Shown one piece after another: positions 1 through 7,411 of a stretch of 20,540 nt of DNA (position 1 is its first letter; every line of letters begins with the position of its first letter). A program made the position numbers and the translations under genes. The notes beneath the pieces were generated by a model that had not been told where the DNA came from, did not search any database, and saw nothing but the letters and a program-made list of their open reading frames with translations. Source of the DNA: Parapedobacter sp964613725 (GTDB lineage: Bacteria > Bacteroidota > Bacteroidia > Sphingobacteriales > Sphingobacteriaceae); NCBI GenBank assembly GCA_964613725.1, contig CAZTJY010000070.1, positions 1 through 20,540 of the forward strand. Direction: 5' to 3'.

Positions 1-211
1 CGACCTGGAATCGATTACTGCGCTCAACAACGGCATGGTCGATTTCCGGGGAAGCATCCTGTTTACCTCGCGCGACCACGAACTAACACAGACGGTGGCC
101 AACCGCATCATCGAGCTGACACCGAACGGCATCATCGATAAGTTGATGAGCTACGACGATTACATCAATAATGGAGCGGTGAAAGAGCAGCGGGAAGCAA
201 TGTATGCGTAA
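1..211 (+). CDS. ABC-F family ATP-binding protein, C-terminal end (partial)
   Basis: The 5' part lies outside the window; base 1 is the last base of a codon and the frame runs to TAA at 209-211. About 69 residues remain, starting DLESITALNN, which is the segment directly after the Walker B/D-loop (DEPTNHLDLES) of ABC-F ATPases. SRDHEL is the switch region with its histidine, and the tail reads IIELTPNGIIDKLMSYDDYI. This ending resembles the YbiT branch of the family, in which the IIELTP... strand is followed by a short YDDY element. ABC-F proteins have two fused ATPase domains without membrane segments and act on ribosomes. Only the end of the second domain is visible, so the subfamily is an inference. 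No terminator follows; the next promoter begins a few bases after the stop. Confidence 0.85.
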   Translation, partial: DLESITALNNGMVDFRGSILFTSRDHELTQTVANRIIELTPNGIIDKLMSYDDYINNGAVKEQREAMYA

Positions 212-215
212 AACA

Positions 216-236
216 TTCTTGACAACTTGACAAGAA
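216..236. promoter_or_regulatory. Palindromic operator candidate upstream of the antitoxin gene
   Basis: A 21-bp interrupted palindrome is centred on C226. The outer arms are TTCTTG and CAAGAA, and inside them CAA and TTG also pair; only three positions (222, 226, 230) break the symmetry. The same stretch contains CTTGACAA twice in tandem (218-225 and 226-233). It covers the -33 TTG of the promoter driving the toxin-antitoxin pair. Phd/YefM-type antitoxins usually bind palindromes in their own promoters, so this is a natural autoregulatory site. That role is inferred. Confidence 0.6.
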
Positions 237-249
237 TAACTTATCTTTG
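219..249 (+). promoter_or_regulatory. Bacteroidota-type promoter of the toxin-antitoxin operon
   Basis: TTG at 219-221, a 20-nt spacer, then TATCTTTG at 242-249 match the Bacteroidota sigma factor pattern (TTG at -33, TAnnTTTG at -7). The antitoxin ATG begins 6 bases after the end of the -7 box, so transcription should start at or beside the start codon, giving a leaderless or nearly leaderless mRNA. Confidence 0.7.
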
Positions 250-254
250 CCTGT

Positions 255-488
255 ATGAAGACAATGACAGTAGGTGAATTTAAGACGCACTTTGCAGCAG
301 TACTTGAGCAGGTTAAAGCGGGTGTTGGTTTTGCGGTGACCTACGGACGCAAGAAAGAGGTTGTGGGTTATTTCCTGCCAGAGGCACAGGTAACCAAAAC
401 GAAACGCAAACTTGGTTTATTGAAGGGAAAAGCTAAAGTTACATTCAAATCCGGTTATAAAATGACCGAAGAAGAATTGCTGGGATGA
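255..488 (+). CDS. Phd/YefM-type antitoxin (type II toxin-antitoxin)
   Basis: A 77-residue protein. The N-terminal half (MKTMTVGEFKTHFAAVLEQV, then an AVTYGRKKEVVGYF strand pair) is the Phd/YefM DNA-binding fold. The C-terminal half (KLGLLKGKA ... MTEEELLG) is the usual toxin-wrapping tail of antitoxins paired with VapC-like PIN toxins. Its stop overlaps the toxin start by 4 bases (ATGA at 485-488), so the pair is translationally coupled. The expected role is to neutralise the toxin and, alone or as a complex, repress the operon through the palindrome at 216-236. A second in-frame ATG at 264 is possible, but the first one sits exactly where the promoter would place the mRNA start. Family assignment is firm; its DNA target is inferred. 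Confidence 0.88.
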   Translation: MKTMTVGEFKTHFAAVLEQVKAGVGFAVTYGRKKEVVGYFLPEAQVTKTKRKLGLLKGKAKVTFKSGYKMTEEELLG

Positions 489-883
489 GTTACCTATTGG
501 ATTCGCATACGTTCCTATGGGCATTACTTGACCCCAAAAAACTGTCGGCCAAAGTCGCCCGGGTGCTGGAAGACACCACCCACCAGGTATTTATCAGTTC
601 CGTCAATTTTTGGGAGATTTCCTTGAAATACCGATTGGGAAAACTCGATCTCACGGGCATCGCACCCGAAGAACTCCCCGCATTAGCACAGGAAAGCGGT
701 TTTGATTTTCTCCCACTTACGGCCACAGAGGGCTCCACTTACCACCTTTTGGATGCGGGGTGGCACCGTGACCCGTTTGACCGCATGCTCATCCGGCAGG
801 CACTTACACATCACCTAACCCTGTTGAGCAAGGAAAAAACCATCGCCCAATACCGGTCCGAGGGACTAAAGGTATTGTGGTAG
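485..883 (+). CDS. PIN-domain toxin, VapC family
   Basis: A 132-residue single-domain PIN protein. It begins MSYLLDSHTFLWALLDP, giving the first metal-binding Asp (D6). E44 lies in NFWEISLKYRLGKL, D96 and D99 in HRDPFDRML, and the usual fourth acidic position is Glu (E117 in LLSKEK). The DSHTFLW start and HRDPFDR motif place it with VapC toxins paired with Phd-type antitoxins (COG3744 type). Known PIN toxins are Mg-dependent RNases cutting tRNA or rRNA; the target here cannot be read from sequence. The acidic set looks complete, so the toxin is probably active. It converges with the secreted-protein gene, whose stop lies 12 bases away, with no obvious terminator between. Confidence 0.9.
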   Translation: MSYLLDSHTFLWALLDPKKLSAKVARVLEDTTHQVFISSVNFWEISLKYRLGKLDLTGIAPEELPALAQESGFDFLPLTATEGSTYHLLDAGWHRDPFDRMLIRQALTHHLTLLSKEKTIAQYRSEGLKVLW

Positions 884-895
884 CCCACGCCCCGT

Positions 896-1453
896 TCAAT
901 GCACGAACAAGCCCACCGTTAAAAAGAGGTTGTGCTGGTAGAAACTACTACCCGAATAACGGGAGTCAAGTTGCTGGAAACCATATCCTGTACTAAACAA
1001 CAGATCGGAGCCACCCACAAGCATGTGGCCGTAGGTTAGGCCAGCCTTAGCCACGAAACCTTTGAAGAAATCCGCTCCGATACTGGGTGCGTAGCCCGCA
1101 TTGGCCATTACGCCGAGTCGACCAAGTGCGGATACCTGCGCTACAGGCAACCTGAAATCGGCAAATATTGGCAACGTATTCACGCGGCGCGCCGATCGCC
1201 TACCATCGGCCAAGGTGGCTCGACCACGGTACACATCATTGCCGATCCCCAAGCCCAGGTACATCCGGTCATAAAAGTTTCGGCCGAAGGCGAATTGGAA
1301 TTGATAGCCATGCATCACCGATTGTTCGGCAGACGTGGCCATGCCGAAAATCCCGCCTGCCTGCAAGAGTGTATACGTTTCCCGGCGCTGTGCCTGCAGG
1401 GAAAGACAGGTAAAGCAACATAAAAATACCAATATCAATACATGTTTATTCAT
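896..1453 (-). CDS. Small secreted, outer-membrane beta-barrel-like protein of unknown function
   Basis: From the ATG at 1453 the product is 185 residues. MNKHVLILVFLCCFTCLSLQ is a typical signal peptide, with cleavage likely after LQA. The mature part alternates short hydrophobic strands with Gly/aromatic-rich turns (FQFAFGRNFYDRMYLGLGIG, LRLPV-like strands, AGLTYGHMLVGGSDLLFSTGYGF) and ends in strand LFLTVGLFVH. This suits a small outer-membrane beta-barrel. A TTG five codons upstream (1468) would overlap the holA stop, but the ATG gives the cleaner signal peptide. The gene starts 11 bases after holA ends and is probably co-transcribed with it. I do not recognise a specific family; a role in the envelope is inferred only from the signal and strand pattern. 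Confidence 0.72.
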   Translation of the reverse strand: MNKHVLILVFLCCFTCLSLQAQRRETYTLLQAGGIFGMATSAEQSVMHGYQFQFAFGRNFYDRMYLGLGIGNDVYRGRATLADGRRSARRVNTLPIFADFRLPVAQVSALGRLGVMANAGYAPSIGADFFKGFVAKAGLTYGHMLVGGSDLLFSTGYGFQQLDSRYSGSSFYQHNLFLTVGLFVH

Positions 1454-1464
1454 TGCAATTTTCG

Positions 1465-2469
1465 TCAATAAAGTATTTTATAAATCAATTCCTTCAATAA
1501 ATCGCCCTGCTCCGAGTTAACCGCATTCAGCCCCTTCGATTTCAGGTCACATTCACGCAAATGGCTCATGATGTCGAATGTTTTCCGCCGGTTAAAGGCG
1601 CGCGCTGCAAGGTCATACTCCCGGGTAAAAAAGGGATGTACGCCCAACTCACGCGACAAAGATTGCGGCGATTTATCGGTCAAATAATGGTATTTCAGCA
1701 CTTTGGTAAAATAGCCGGCCATGGCCCCAAGCACCACCGGCATCGGATTGCTTCGCGGATTGGCTGCAAAATAATCGACAATACGGAAGGCCTTCGCAGC
1801 ATCACGCTTCGCCAATGCCGTGGTGAGCTCAAACACGTTGAACTCTTTGCTTATACCGATGTTGCGTTCGATATCCTGAACGGCGATTTCTTGTTCTTTG
1901 GGTACGTTAAGCATAAGTTTTTCGAGCTCATTTACCACTTTAGACAAGTCGGCACCGAGGTATTCGGCCATCATCGCCGAAGCTTGCGGGTGGATCCGCC
2001 AGCCCCTATCTTTCACAAACGTATTGATCCAGGGAGCCACCTTGTCGTCGTACAGCTTCGGCGACTCCAAAACAGCACCTGCCTTTTCGGCCACCTTATA
2101 TACCTTGCGCCGCTTATCGAACTTACCGTGCTTATAAGCCAGCACGAGTACAGTACTTTTCATCGGGTTTTCGAGGTAAGTGACCAACAGGTCGTCTTCC
2201 TTCCATTTCAGGTTCTGGGCTTCCTTCACGATGATGACTTGATAGTCACTCATCATGGGGTAGCGCCGGGCGGCGCTCACAATCGTAGCAAAATCGGTAT
2301 CCTTACCGTACAACACGGTTTGGTCGAAGCCGCGCTGTGCCTCATCGAGCACCTGGGTTTCGATGCAGTCGCTCACCAAATCGATGGCATAGGGTTCCTC
2401 TCCATGGAGTAGGTATACAGGTAGGAGTTTCCTGCCTTTTATATCGGAAATGATTTTATTCGTATCCAT
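1465..2469 (-). CDS. holA: DNA polymerase III delta subunit
   Basis: 334 residues, the normal size for HolA. The start (DIKGRKLLPVYLLHGEEPYAIDLV) is the typical delta N-terminal ATPase-like fold with the degenerate P-loop region LLHGEEPY. It is followed by TDFATIVSAARRYPMMSDYQVIIVKEAQ and a helical C-terminal collar domain (NVFELTTALAKRDAAKAF ... LLKELIYKIL). Delta opens the sliding clamp within the clamp-loader complex at the replication fork. It is transcribed leftward, divergent from the nuclease-like gene at 2589, and followed by the small secreted-protein gene. No convincing TAnnTTTG box was found for it in 2470-2588. Sequence divergence from enterobacterial HolA is normal for Bacteroidota. 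Confidence 0.93.
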   Translation of the reverse strand: MDTNKIISDIKGRKLLPVYLLHGEEPYAIDLVSDCIETQVLDEAQRGFDQTVLYGKDTDFATIVSAARRYPMMSDYQVIIVKEAQNLKWKEDDLLVTYLENPMKSTVLVLAYKHGKFDKRRKVYKVAEKAGAVLESPKLYDDKVAPWINTFVKDRGWRIHPQASAMMAEYLGADLSKVVNELEKLMLNVPKEQEIAVQDIERNIGISKEFNVFELTTALAKRDAAKAFRIVDYFAANPRSNPMPVVLGAMAGYFTKVLKYHYLTDKSPQSLSRELGVHPFFTREYDLAARAFNRRKTFDIMSHLRECDLKSKGLNAVNSEQGDLLKELIYKILY

Positions 2470-2553
2470 TTAGTTACTGACGGTCCGCTACATGGATGCA
2501 CGGACGACGGGCAATACCTATAATATGCGCTATCTGTGTCCCTTCTTTTCGCG

Positions 2554-2584
2554 TTGCCAAATTACACATTTAACCCTACTTTTG
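2554..2584 (+). promoter_or_regulatory. Promoter of the HsdR-N-like gene
   Basis: TTG at 2554-2556, a spacer of 20 nt, then TACTTTTG at 2577-2584 match the Bacteroidota consensus exactly. The ATG at 2589 is five bases after the box, so the transcript should be leaderless or nearly so, as for the antitoxin gene. Confidence 0.72.
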
Positions 2585-2588
2585 TAAG

Positions 2589-3044
2589 ATGTTTATTCCC
2601 ACACCCCTCAATTTGCCAGCATATCCGGCCAACATTCAACGGGACGGCACGAAGCTACTCATATTTGACGAATTGCGGAAGAAACAACTCCTACTCACTC
2701 CCGAAGAGTGGGTTCGACAACATTGGGTGAATCACCTTATACGGGGCAAGCAGTACCCCCGATCGTTGATAAAACTCGAAGGCGGCCTTACACTCAATAG
2801 CCTGTCTAAACGGAGCGATCTGGTGGTCTACAACACACGGGGGGAAAAAATCCTACTAGCGGAGTTCAAGGCACCCACTGTAAAGATTACAGAGGCCGCA
2901 TTTGAACAGATTGCCCGCTACAATATGGTGTACCGCGTACCGCTCCTTTTGGTCAGCAACGGATTGCAACACTTCTATTGCCGCATCCATTTCGATGACG
3001 ACCGCTTCGAATTCCTTACGGAATTGCCCGATTATCGACCGTAG
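2589..3044 (+). CDS. Stand-alone HsdR N-terminal-domain (PD-(D/E)XK nuclease-like) protein
   Basis: A 151-residue protein matching the HsdR N-terminal type IV domain found as a single-domain protein in Bacteroidota. Signature parts: LTPEEWVRQHWVNHL (residues 36-50), then SDLVVYN and LLAEFKAP, supplying D77, E92 and K94 of a PD-(D/E)XK active site. The remainder (TEAAFEQIARYNMVYRVPLLLVSNG) is the usual fold completion. There is no helicase/translocase domain and no hsdM or hsdS nearby, so it is not a type I restriction system. From memory of related genomes it commonly sits divergent to holA, as here, which hints at a replication or repair link. Catalytic residues are seen; the function is unknown. 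Confidence 0.85.
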   Translation: MFIPTPLNLPAYPANIQRDGTKLLIFDELRKKQLLLTPEEWVRQHWVNHLIRGKQYPRSLIKLEGGLTLNSLSKRSDLVVYNTRGEKILLAEFKAPTVKITEAAFEQIARYNMVYRVPLLLVSNGLQHFYCRIHFDDDRFEFLTELPDYRP

Positions 3045-3221
3045 CGCACCGACGCCCGTCGAGCGGGAAAACCGACAGGGTGGCAGTACCGCTACCTGGC
3101 ATTTTGGCAGGGAAACCCCATGATTGCCCGATGGCGCGATGTTTGCCGATTCTAAATACCACACGAATATTTATTTTTTCGACGAAATCACATATATTAG
3201 CAAGATAAAGAACAGAAAACC

Positions 3222-3917
3222 ATGAGCATTGATAAAAACGAATTCAGGAAATACGCTATCAAACACCACCGAATAGGCAGCCAGCACGTAGATGGTTTCA
3301 TCGGTCGCGTGGAACGTAAAATGCCCACCTCACTCACTCCCTATATCATCGAAGAACGGCAAATGAACGTTGCCCAGATGGATGTGTTCTCGCGGTTGAT
3401 GATGGATCGTATCATTTTCATGGGCGACCCCGTGGGCGACCAGGTAGCCAACATCATCCAGGCCCAGCTGCTCTTCCTCCAATCGGCGGATGCACAACGC
3501 GACATCCAGATTTACATCAACTCCCCGGGGGGTAGCGTGTATGCCGGATTGGGCATTTACGATACCATGCAGTACATCACGCCCGATGTAGCCACCATCT
3601 GTACGGGTATGGCCGCTTCAATGGCTGCGGTGTTGCTATGTGCCGGCGCTAAGGGAAAACGCGCCGCGCTGACCCATTCGCGGGTGATGATACACCAGCC
3701 TTCTGGAGGAGCTCAGGGTGTGGCCGCCGATATGGAGATCAACCTCCGCGAAATGCTGAAAATAAAGAAAGAACTGTACGATATCATTGCACACCACTCG
3801 GGGAAAAGCTACGAGTGGGTAGAAAAATCGTCGGATCGTGACTATTGGATGAAGGCCGAAGAAGCAAAAGAGCACGGCATGGTAGATGAAGTGCTGACCT
3901 CCAAAAAAGGAAAATAA
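3222..3917 (+). CDS. clpP: ATP-dependent Clp protease proteolytic subunit
   Basis: 231 residues, about 25 longer than enterobacterial ClpP because of an extended N-terminus (propeptide region). The serine protease triad is in place: S133 in GMAASMAAV, H158 in MIHQPSGG, D207 in SDRDYWM, with the same Ser-to-Asp distance as in E. coli. YINSPGGSV (98-106) is the oxyanion/handle signature. ClpP forms a double heptamer that degrades substrates unfolded by ClpX. The partner gene clpX begins 2 bases after the stop, so the two form one operon. A weak promoter-like TATATTAG lies at 3193-3200 without a clear -33 TTG. No trigger-factor gene is upstream, unlike the enterobacterial arrangement. Confidence 0.97.
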   Translation: MSIDKNEFRKYAIKHHRIGSQHVDGFIGRVERKMPTSLTPYIIEERQMNVAQMDVFSRLMMDRIIFMGDPVGDQVANIIQAQLLFLQSADAQRDIQIYINSPGGSVYAGLGIYDTMQYITPDVATICTGMAASMAAVLLCAGAKGKRAALTHSRVMIHQPSGGAQGVAADMEINLREMLKIKKELYDIIAHHSGKSYEWVEKSSDRDYWMKAEEAKEHGMVDEVLTSKKGK

Positions 3918-3919
3918 CC

Positions 3920-5161
3920 ATGGCAAAAAACACAAAGGAAATTACTTGCTCGTTCTGCGGGATACGGAAGCAGGACGCACTGATGCTCATTGCGGGCGAC
4001 GGTGCGCATATCTGCGACCGCTGCATTGCACAGGCCGGTGAAATACTCACCGAAGAGATGAACCTACGCAAGAGCAAGGCCCTGCAAACCACGTTGAAAC
4101 TTATACGGCCCATCGAAATCAAGGAACATCTCGACCAGTATGTAATCGGTCAGGACGACGCCAAGAAGGTGATGGCGGTATCGGTATACAATCATTATAA
4201 ACGATTGAACCAGAAGGTGGATAAAGATGAAATCGAGCTGGAAAAATCAAACATCATCATGGTTGGCGAAACGGGTACGGGAAAAACATTGCTCGCCAAA
4301 ACAATCGCCAAAATCCTGAATGTACCATTCTGCATCTGTGACGCCACGGTATTGACCGAGGCCGGCTACGTAGGCGAAGACGTGGAAAGCATCCTAACGC
4401 GGTTGCTGCAAGCGGCAGATTACGATGTGGCCGCTGCGGAGCGTGGGATCATCTACATCGACGAAATCGATAAAATTGCCCGCAAAAGCGACAACCCGTC
4501 CATTACCCGGGACGTGTCAGGCGAGGGCGTACAACAAGCCTTGTTAAAAATCCTGGAAGGTACCATCGTGAATGTACCGCCACAGGGAGGCCGTAAACAC
4601 CCTGACCAAAAGATGATTGCCGTGAACACCAACAACATCCTGTTCATGTGCGGGGGTGCATTCGATGGCATCCAAAAGAAAATTGCCAACCGGCTGCGTA
4701 CCCAGACCATCGGATACCGGGTAAACCAGGAGGAGGCGGAAGTGGATGTAAACAACCTGTTGAAATACATCACCCCGCAGGACCTAAAGAGCTTTGGCCT
4801 CATCCCTGAGCTTATCGGCCGGTTACCGGTACTCACTTACCTCAACCCGCTCGACAAAGAGACGCTGCTGAATATCCTTACGGAACCGAAAAATGCCTTA
4901 ATCAAGCAATACCAGAAGTTGTTTGAATATGAGGACGTAGAACTACGGTTCGATGATGATGTCTATCAATTCATTGTGGATAAAGCCAACGAATTCAAGC
5001 TCGGGGCGCGGGGGCTCCGATCCATCTGCGAAGCCATCATGCTGGATGCCATGTTTGAAATCCCATCCGACAAAAGTGAACAGAAAACACTCTATATATC
5101 GCTTGAATATGCGAAGCATAAATTCGAGAAGTCCGATTTAAAGAAGCTGAAAGCAGCGTAA
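3920..5161 (+). CDS. clpX: ATP-dependent Clp protease ATP-binding subunit ClpX
   Basis: 413 residues, full length. An N-terminal C4 zinc-binding domain (C10, C13, C32, C35) is followed by the AAA+ core: Walker A GETGTGKT (116-123), pore loop GYVG (149-152), Walker B IIYIDEID (177-184), RKH loop (225-227), arginine finger in LIGRLPV (R301), and sensor 2 in LGARG (R364). The ClpP-docking tripeptide is IGY (264-266), a variant of the usual IGF. ClpX unfolds tagged proteins and feeds them to ClpP. It is directly downstream of clpP, and a strong terminator follows the stop. Confidence 0.98.
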   Translation: MAKNTKEITCSFCGIRKQDALMLIAGDGAHICDRCIAQAGEILTEEMNLRKSKALQTTLKLIRPIEIKEHLDQYVIGQDDAKKVMAVSVYNHYKRLNQKVDKDEIELEKSNIIMVGETGTGKTLLAKTIAKILNVPFCICDATVLTEAGYVGEDVESILTRLLQAADYDVAAAERGIIYIDEIDKIARKSDNPSITRDVSGEGVQQALLKILEGTIVNVPPQGGRKHPDQKMIAVNTNNILFMCGGAFDGIQKKIANRLRTQTIGYRVNQEEAEVDVNNLLKYITPQDLKSFGLIPELIGRLPVLTYLNPLDKETLLNILTEPKNALIKQYQKLFEYEDVELRFDDDVYQFIVDKANEFKLGARGLRSICEAIMLDAMFEIPSDKSEQKTLYISLEYAKHKFEKSDLKKLKAA

Positions 5162-5166
5162 CGTTT

Positions 5167-5200
5167 CTCCCCCCGCCGAAAACGGGGGGAGTTTCATTTT
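5167..5200 (+). terminator. Rho-independent terminator after clpX
   Basis: A 9-bp GC stem (5167-5175 with 5183-5191, arms CTCCCCCCG and CGGGGGGAG) with a 7-nt loop is followed by TTTCATTTT. It fills most of the 39-bp gap between the clpX stop and the next start codon at 5201, so it must end most clpPX transcripts or attenuate read-through into the AMP nucleosidase gene. Confidence 0.85.
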
Positions 5201-6028
5201 ATGGCCATGGCAAAAAACAAAGACGTTCCCGTACAGACCCCCATCAAACCAGGGCTTAAGAGCAAAGAAGACATTGTAAATAACTGGCTGCCCCGCTATA
5301 CCAACCGGCCGTTGGACGAATTCGGGGAGTACATTTTGCTGACGAACTTCTCCAACTACGTGAAGCTTTTTTCGGAAATGCATAGCAATGCTCCCATCCT
5401 TGGACTAGATAAGCCCATGCAAAGTGTAACGGCCGAGGGGATTACCATTATCAATTTCGGGATGGGCAGTCCCATGGCAGCTACCATCATGGACCTGCTA
5501 TCGGCGATCTCCCCAAAAGCCGTGCTCTTCCTGGGTAAGGCGGGCGGACTGAAAAAGAAAAATAAAATCGGCGACCTGGTACTGCCCATCGCCGCAATCC
5601 GCGGCGAAGGGACTTCGAACGACTACTTCCCTCCCGAAGTGCCGGCATTACCGGCTTTTGCGCTGCAAAAGGCCATTTCTACGACCATACGCGACCACTC
5701 GCTCGATTATTGGACGGGTACCGTGTATACCACCAACAGACGGGTATGGGAACACGACAAGGATTTCAAGAAATACCTCAAAAGTATCCGCGCCATGCTG
5801 GTCGACATGGAAACGGCCACCATCTTTTCGGTAGGCTTCGCCAATAAAATCCCAACCGGAGCACTTCTTCTGGTTTCGGACCAGCCGATGATACCCGAAG
5901 GGGTAAAGACGGTGGAAAGCGACTCCAGCGTAACGGCTGAATTCGTGGGAACTCACTTGACCGTCGGTATCGAATCGCTCCGCCAGCTCATCAACAACGG
6001 GCTGACCGTGAAGCACCTGAAATTCTAA
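5201..6028 (+). CDS. amn: AMP nucleosidase, short Bacteroidota form
   Basis: 275 residues with the phosphorylase-superfamily fold. GMGSPMAA (87-94) and LGKAGG (111-116) form the phosphate/ribose pocket, VDMETATIF (201-209) carries the Met-Glu pair that binds ribose, and LLLVSDQP (223-229) supplies the Asp that acts on the purine base. AMP nucleosidase splits AMP into adenine and ribose 5-phosphate. The long regulatory N-terminal domain of E. coli Amn is absent, as is usual in this phylum. Start codons at 5201 and 5207 are both possible. No promoter is visible in the gap, which is occupied by the clpX terminator. The CBS-domain enzyme follows 19 bases later. Family is firm; nucleosidase rather than another phosphorylase rests on overall resemblance. 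Confidence 0.88.
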   Translation: MAMAKNKDVPVQTPIKPGLKSKEDIVNNWLPRYTNRPLDEFGEYILLTNFSNYVKLFSEMHSNAPILGLDKPMQSVTAEGITIINFGMGSPMAATIMDLLSAISPKAVLFLGKAGGLKKKNKIGDLVLPIAAIRGEGTSNDYFPPEVPALPAFALQKAISTTIRDHSLDYWTGTVYTTNRRVWEHDKDFKKYLKSIRAMLVDMETATIFSVGFANKIPTGALLLVSDQPMIPEGVKTVESDSSVTAEFVGTHLTVGIESLRQLINNGLTVKHLKF

Positions 6029-6047
6029 CCAGCGAAACATTAGCGTT

Positions 6048-7409
6048 ATGTGGCACGACAACATCCTGGAGACAATTGGCAATACACCCATGGTAAAGCT
6101 CAATCGCATCGTCAGCGGTTTGAAGGGCACGATATTGGCCAAGATAGAAACCACCAACCCCGGCAACTCGATAAAGGATCGTATGGCGGTGAAAATGATC
6201 GAAGATGCGGAGGCGGCGGGATTGCTCAAACCGGGCGGCACCATCATCGAGGGCACGTCGGGCAACACCGGCATGGGTTTGGCCATGGCTGCGGTAATTA
6301 AAGGCTACCGCTGTATTTTCACCACGACGGATAAGCAATCGAAGGAAAAAATCGATGCCCTGCGGGCGTTCGGCGCCGAGGTCATCGTATGCCCCACCAA
6401 TGTGGACCCTGAAGACCCCCGCTCCTATTATTCGGTTTCCAGCCGACTGGAACGTGAAGTCCCCAACTCGTGGAAAGCCAATCAATACGATAACCTCTCC
6501 AACACCCAAGCGCATTACGAACAGACAGGGCCCGAAATATGGGAACAGACCGAAGGAAAGGTAACACACCTGGTTGCCGGTGTGGGCACTGGCGGCACCA
6601 TCAGCGGAGCCGGGAAATACCTCAAAGAGAAGAACCCGGGCGTCGTCGTTTGGGGTATCGACTCTTACGGATCGGTATTCAAAAAATACAAAGAAACCGG
6701 CATTTTCGACAAGAATGAGATTTATCCGTACATCACCGAAGGCATCGGCGAGGACTTCCTCCCCAAAAACGTAGATTTTGATATCATCGATCACTTCGAG
6801 AAAGTGACCGATAAGGAAGCCGCCCTGATGACGCGCGACCTGGCCCGAAAGGAAGGCATCTTTGCGGGCAATTCGGCGGGAGCCGCGGTGGCCGGCCTGC
6901 TCCAGCTCGGCAACCAACTAAAAGACGATTCGGTCGTCGTCATCATCCTGCACGACCACGGTTCGCGTTACATGGGTAAGATGTATAACGAAGACTGGCT
7001 CCGTGAACGGGGATTCCTCGAAGATAAGAAGCTGACCGCCCAAACCATCCTAAAGAAGCGGGGCAATGTGCCGCTTATTATGGCCGACGCGGAACAGTCG
7101 GTCATCGAAACGTTCAATAGCATGAAAACGCTCAACATCTCGCAAATTCCAGTTACGCAGCAGGGGATGATCGTCGGTAAGGTAACCGAATCGGATATTC
7201 TCAATGCATTGCTGGAAAACCCAGCGCTCAAATCGGCCAACGTCATGGAAATCTGTACACCGCCGTTCCCTTTCGTCGACCTGCGTACCTCCATCGATAA
7301 GATATCGTTGCTTATCCATAAGGACAACCAGGCCGTGCTTGTCGAGGACGAATATGGCAAAATTGCCATTATTACCCAGTACGACATCATCAATGCCATT
7401 TCAGGGTAA
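6048..7409 (+). CDS. Cystathionine beta-synthase-type PLP enzyme with C-terminal CBS domains
   Basis: 453 residues. The N-terminal fold-type II PLP domain has the Schiff-base lysine K43 in NPGNSIKDRMA, the substrate loop EGTSGNTGMGLA (68-79), an asparagine loop, and the glycine-rich phosphate cup GVGTGGTISG. The C-terminal ~110 residues form a CBS pair (VPLIMADAEQSVIETFNSM ... VTESDILNALL, and MEICTPPFPFVDLRTSIDKI ... ITQYDIINAI). This is the cystathionine beta-synthase layout, condensing homocysteine with serine in transsulfuration, but cysteine synthase activity is equally possible. CBS domains in this family bind adenine-containing ligands such as S-adenosylmethionine. It follows the AMP nucleosidase gene closely and is probably in the same operon. 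A terminator lies downstream. Confidence 0.88.
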   Translation: MWHDNILETIGNTPMVKLNRIVSGLKGTILAKIETTNPGNSIKDRMAVKMIEDAEAAGLLKPGGTIIEGTSGNTGMGLAMAAVIKGYRCIFTTTDKQSKEKIDALRAFGAEVIVCPTNVDPEDPRSYYSVSSRLEREVPNSWKANQYDNLSNTQAHYEQTGPEIWEQTEGKVTHLVAGVGTGGTISGAGKYLKEKNPGVVVWGIDSYGSVFKKYKETGIFDKNEIYPYITEGIGEDFLPKNVDFDIIDHFEKVTDKEAALMTRDLARKEGIFAGNSAGAAVAGLLQLGNQLKDDSVVVIILHDHGSRYMGKMYNEDWLRERGFLEDKKLTAQTILKKRGNVPLIMADAEQSVIETFNSMKTLNISQIPVTQQGMIVGKVTESDILNALLENPALKSANVMEICTPPFPFVDLRTSIDKISLLIHKDNQAVLVEDEYGKIAIITQYDIINAISG

Positions 7410-7411
7410 TG

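Noticed and set aside
485..883. Inactive toxin because the fourth acidic residue is not Asp
   Set aside because: Glu117 is a conservative substitution in the metal site; the other acidic residues are intact.
1561..2412. Plus-strand open frame of 283 codons opposite holA
   Set aside because: A shadow of holA codon usage; no domain, no upstream promoter, and holA is clearly the real gene.
2589..3044. Remnant of a type I restriction system
   Set aside because: No hsdM, hsdS or helicase fragments are nearby, and the single-domain form is a complete protein of the expected size.
3079..3096. Hairpin GGTGGC/GCTACC as a terminator of the HsdR-N-like gene
   Set aside because: The stem has a mismatch and a wobble, and there is no T run behind it.
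5991..6917. Minus-strand open frame of 308 codons opposite the CBS-type enzyme
   Set aside because: Antisense shadow of a strongly conserved gene; the translation shows no recognisable fold.
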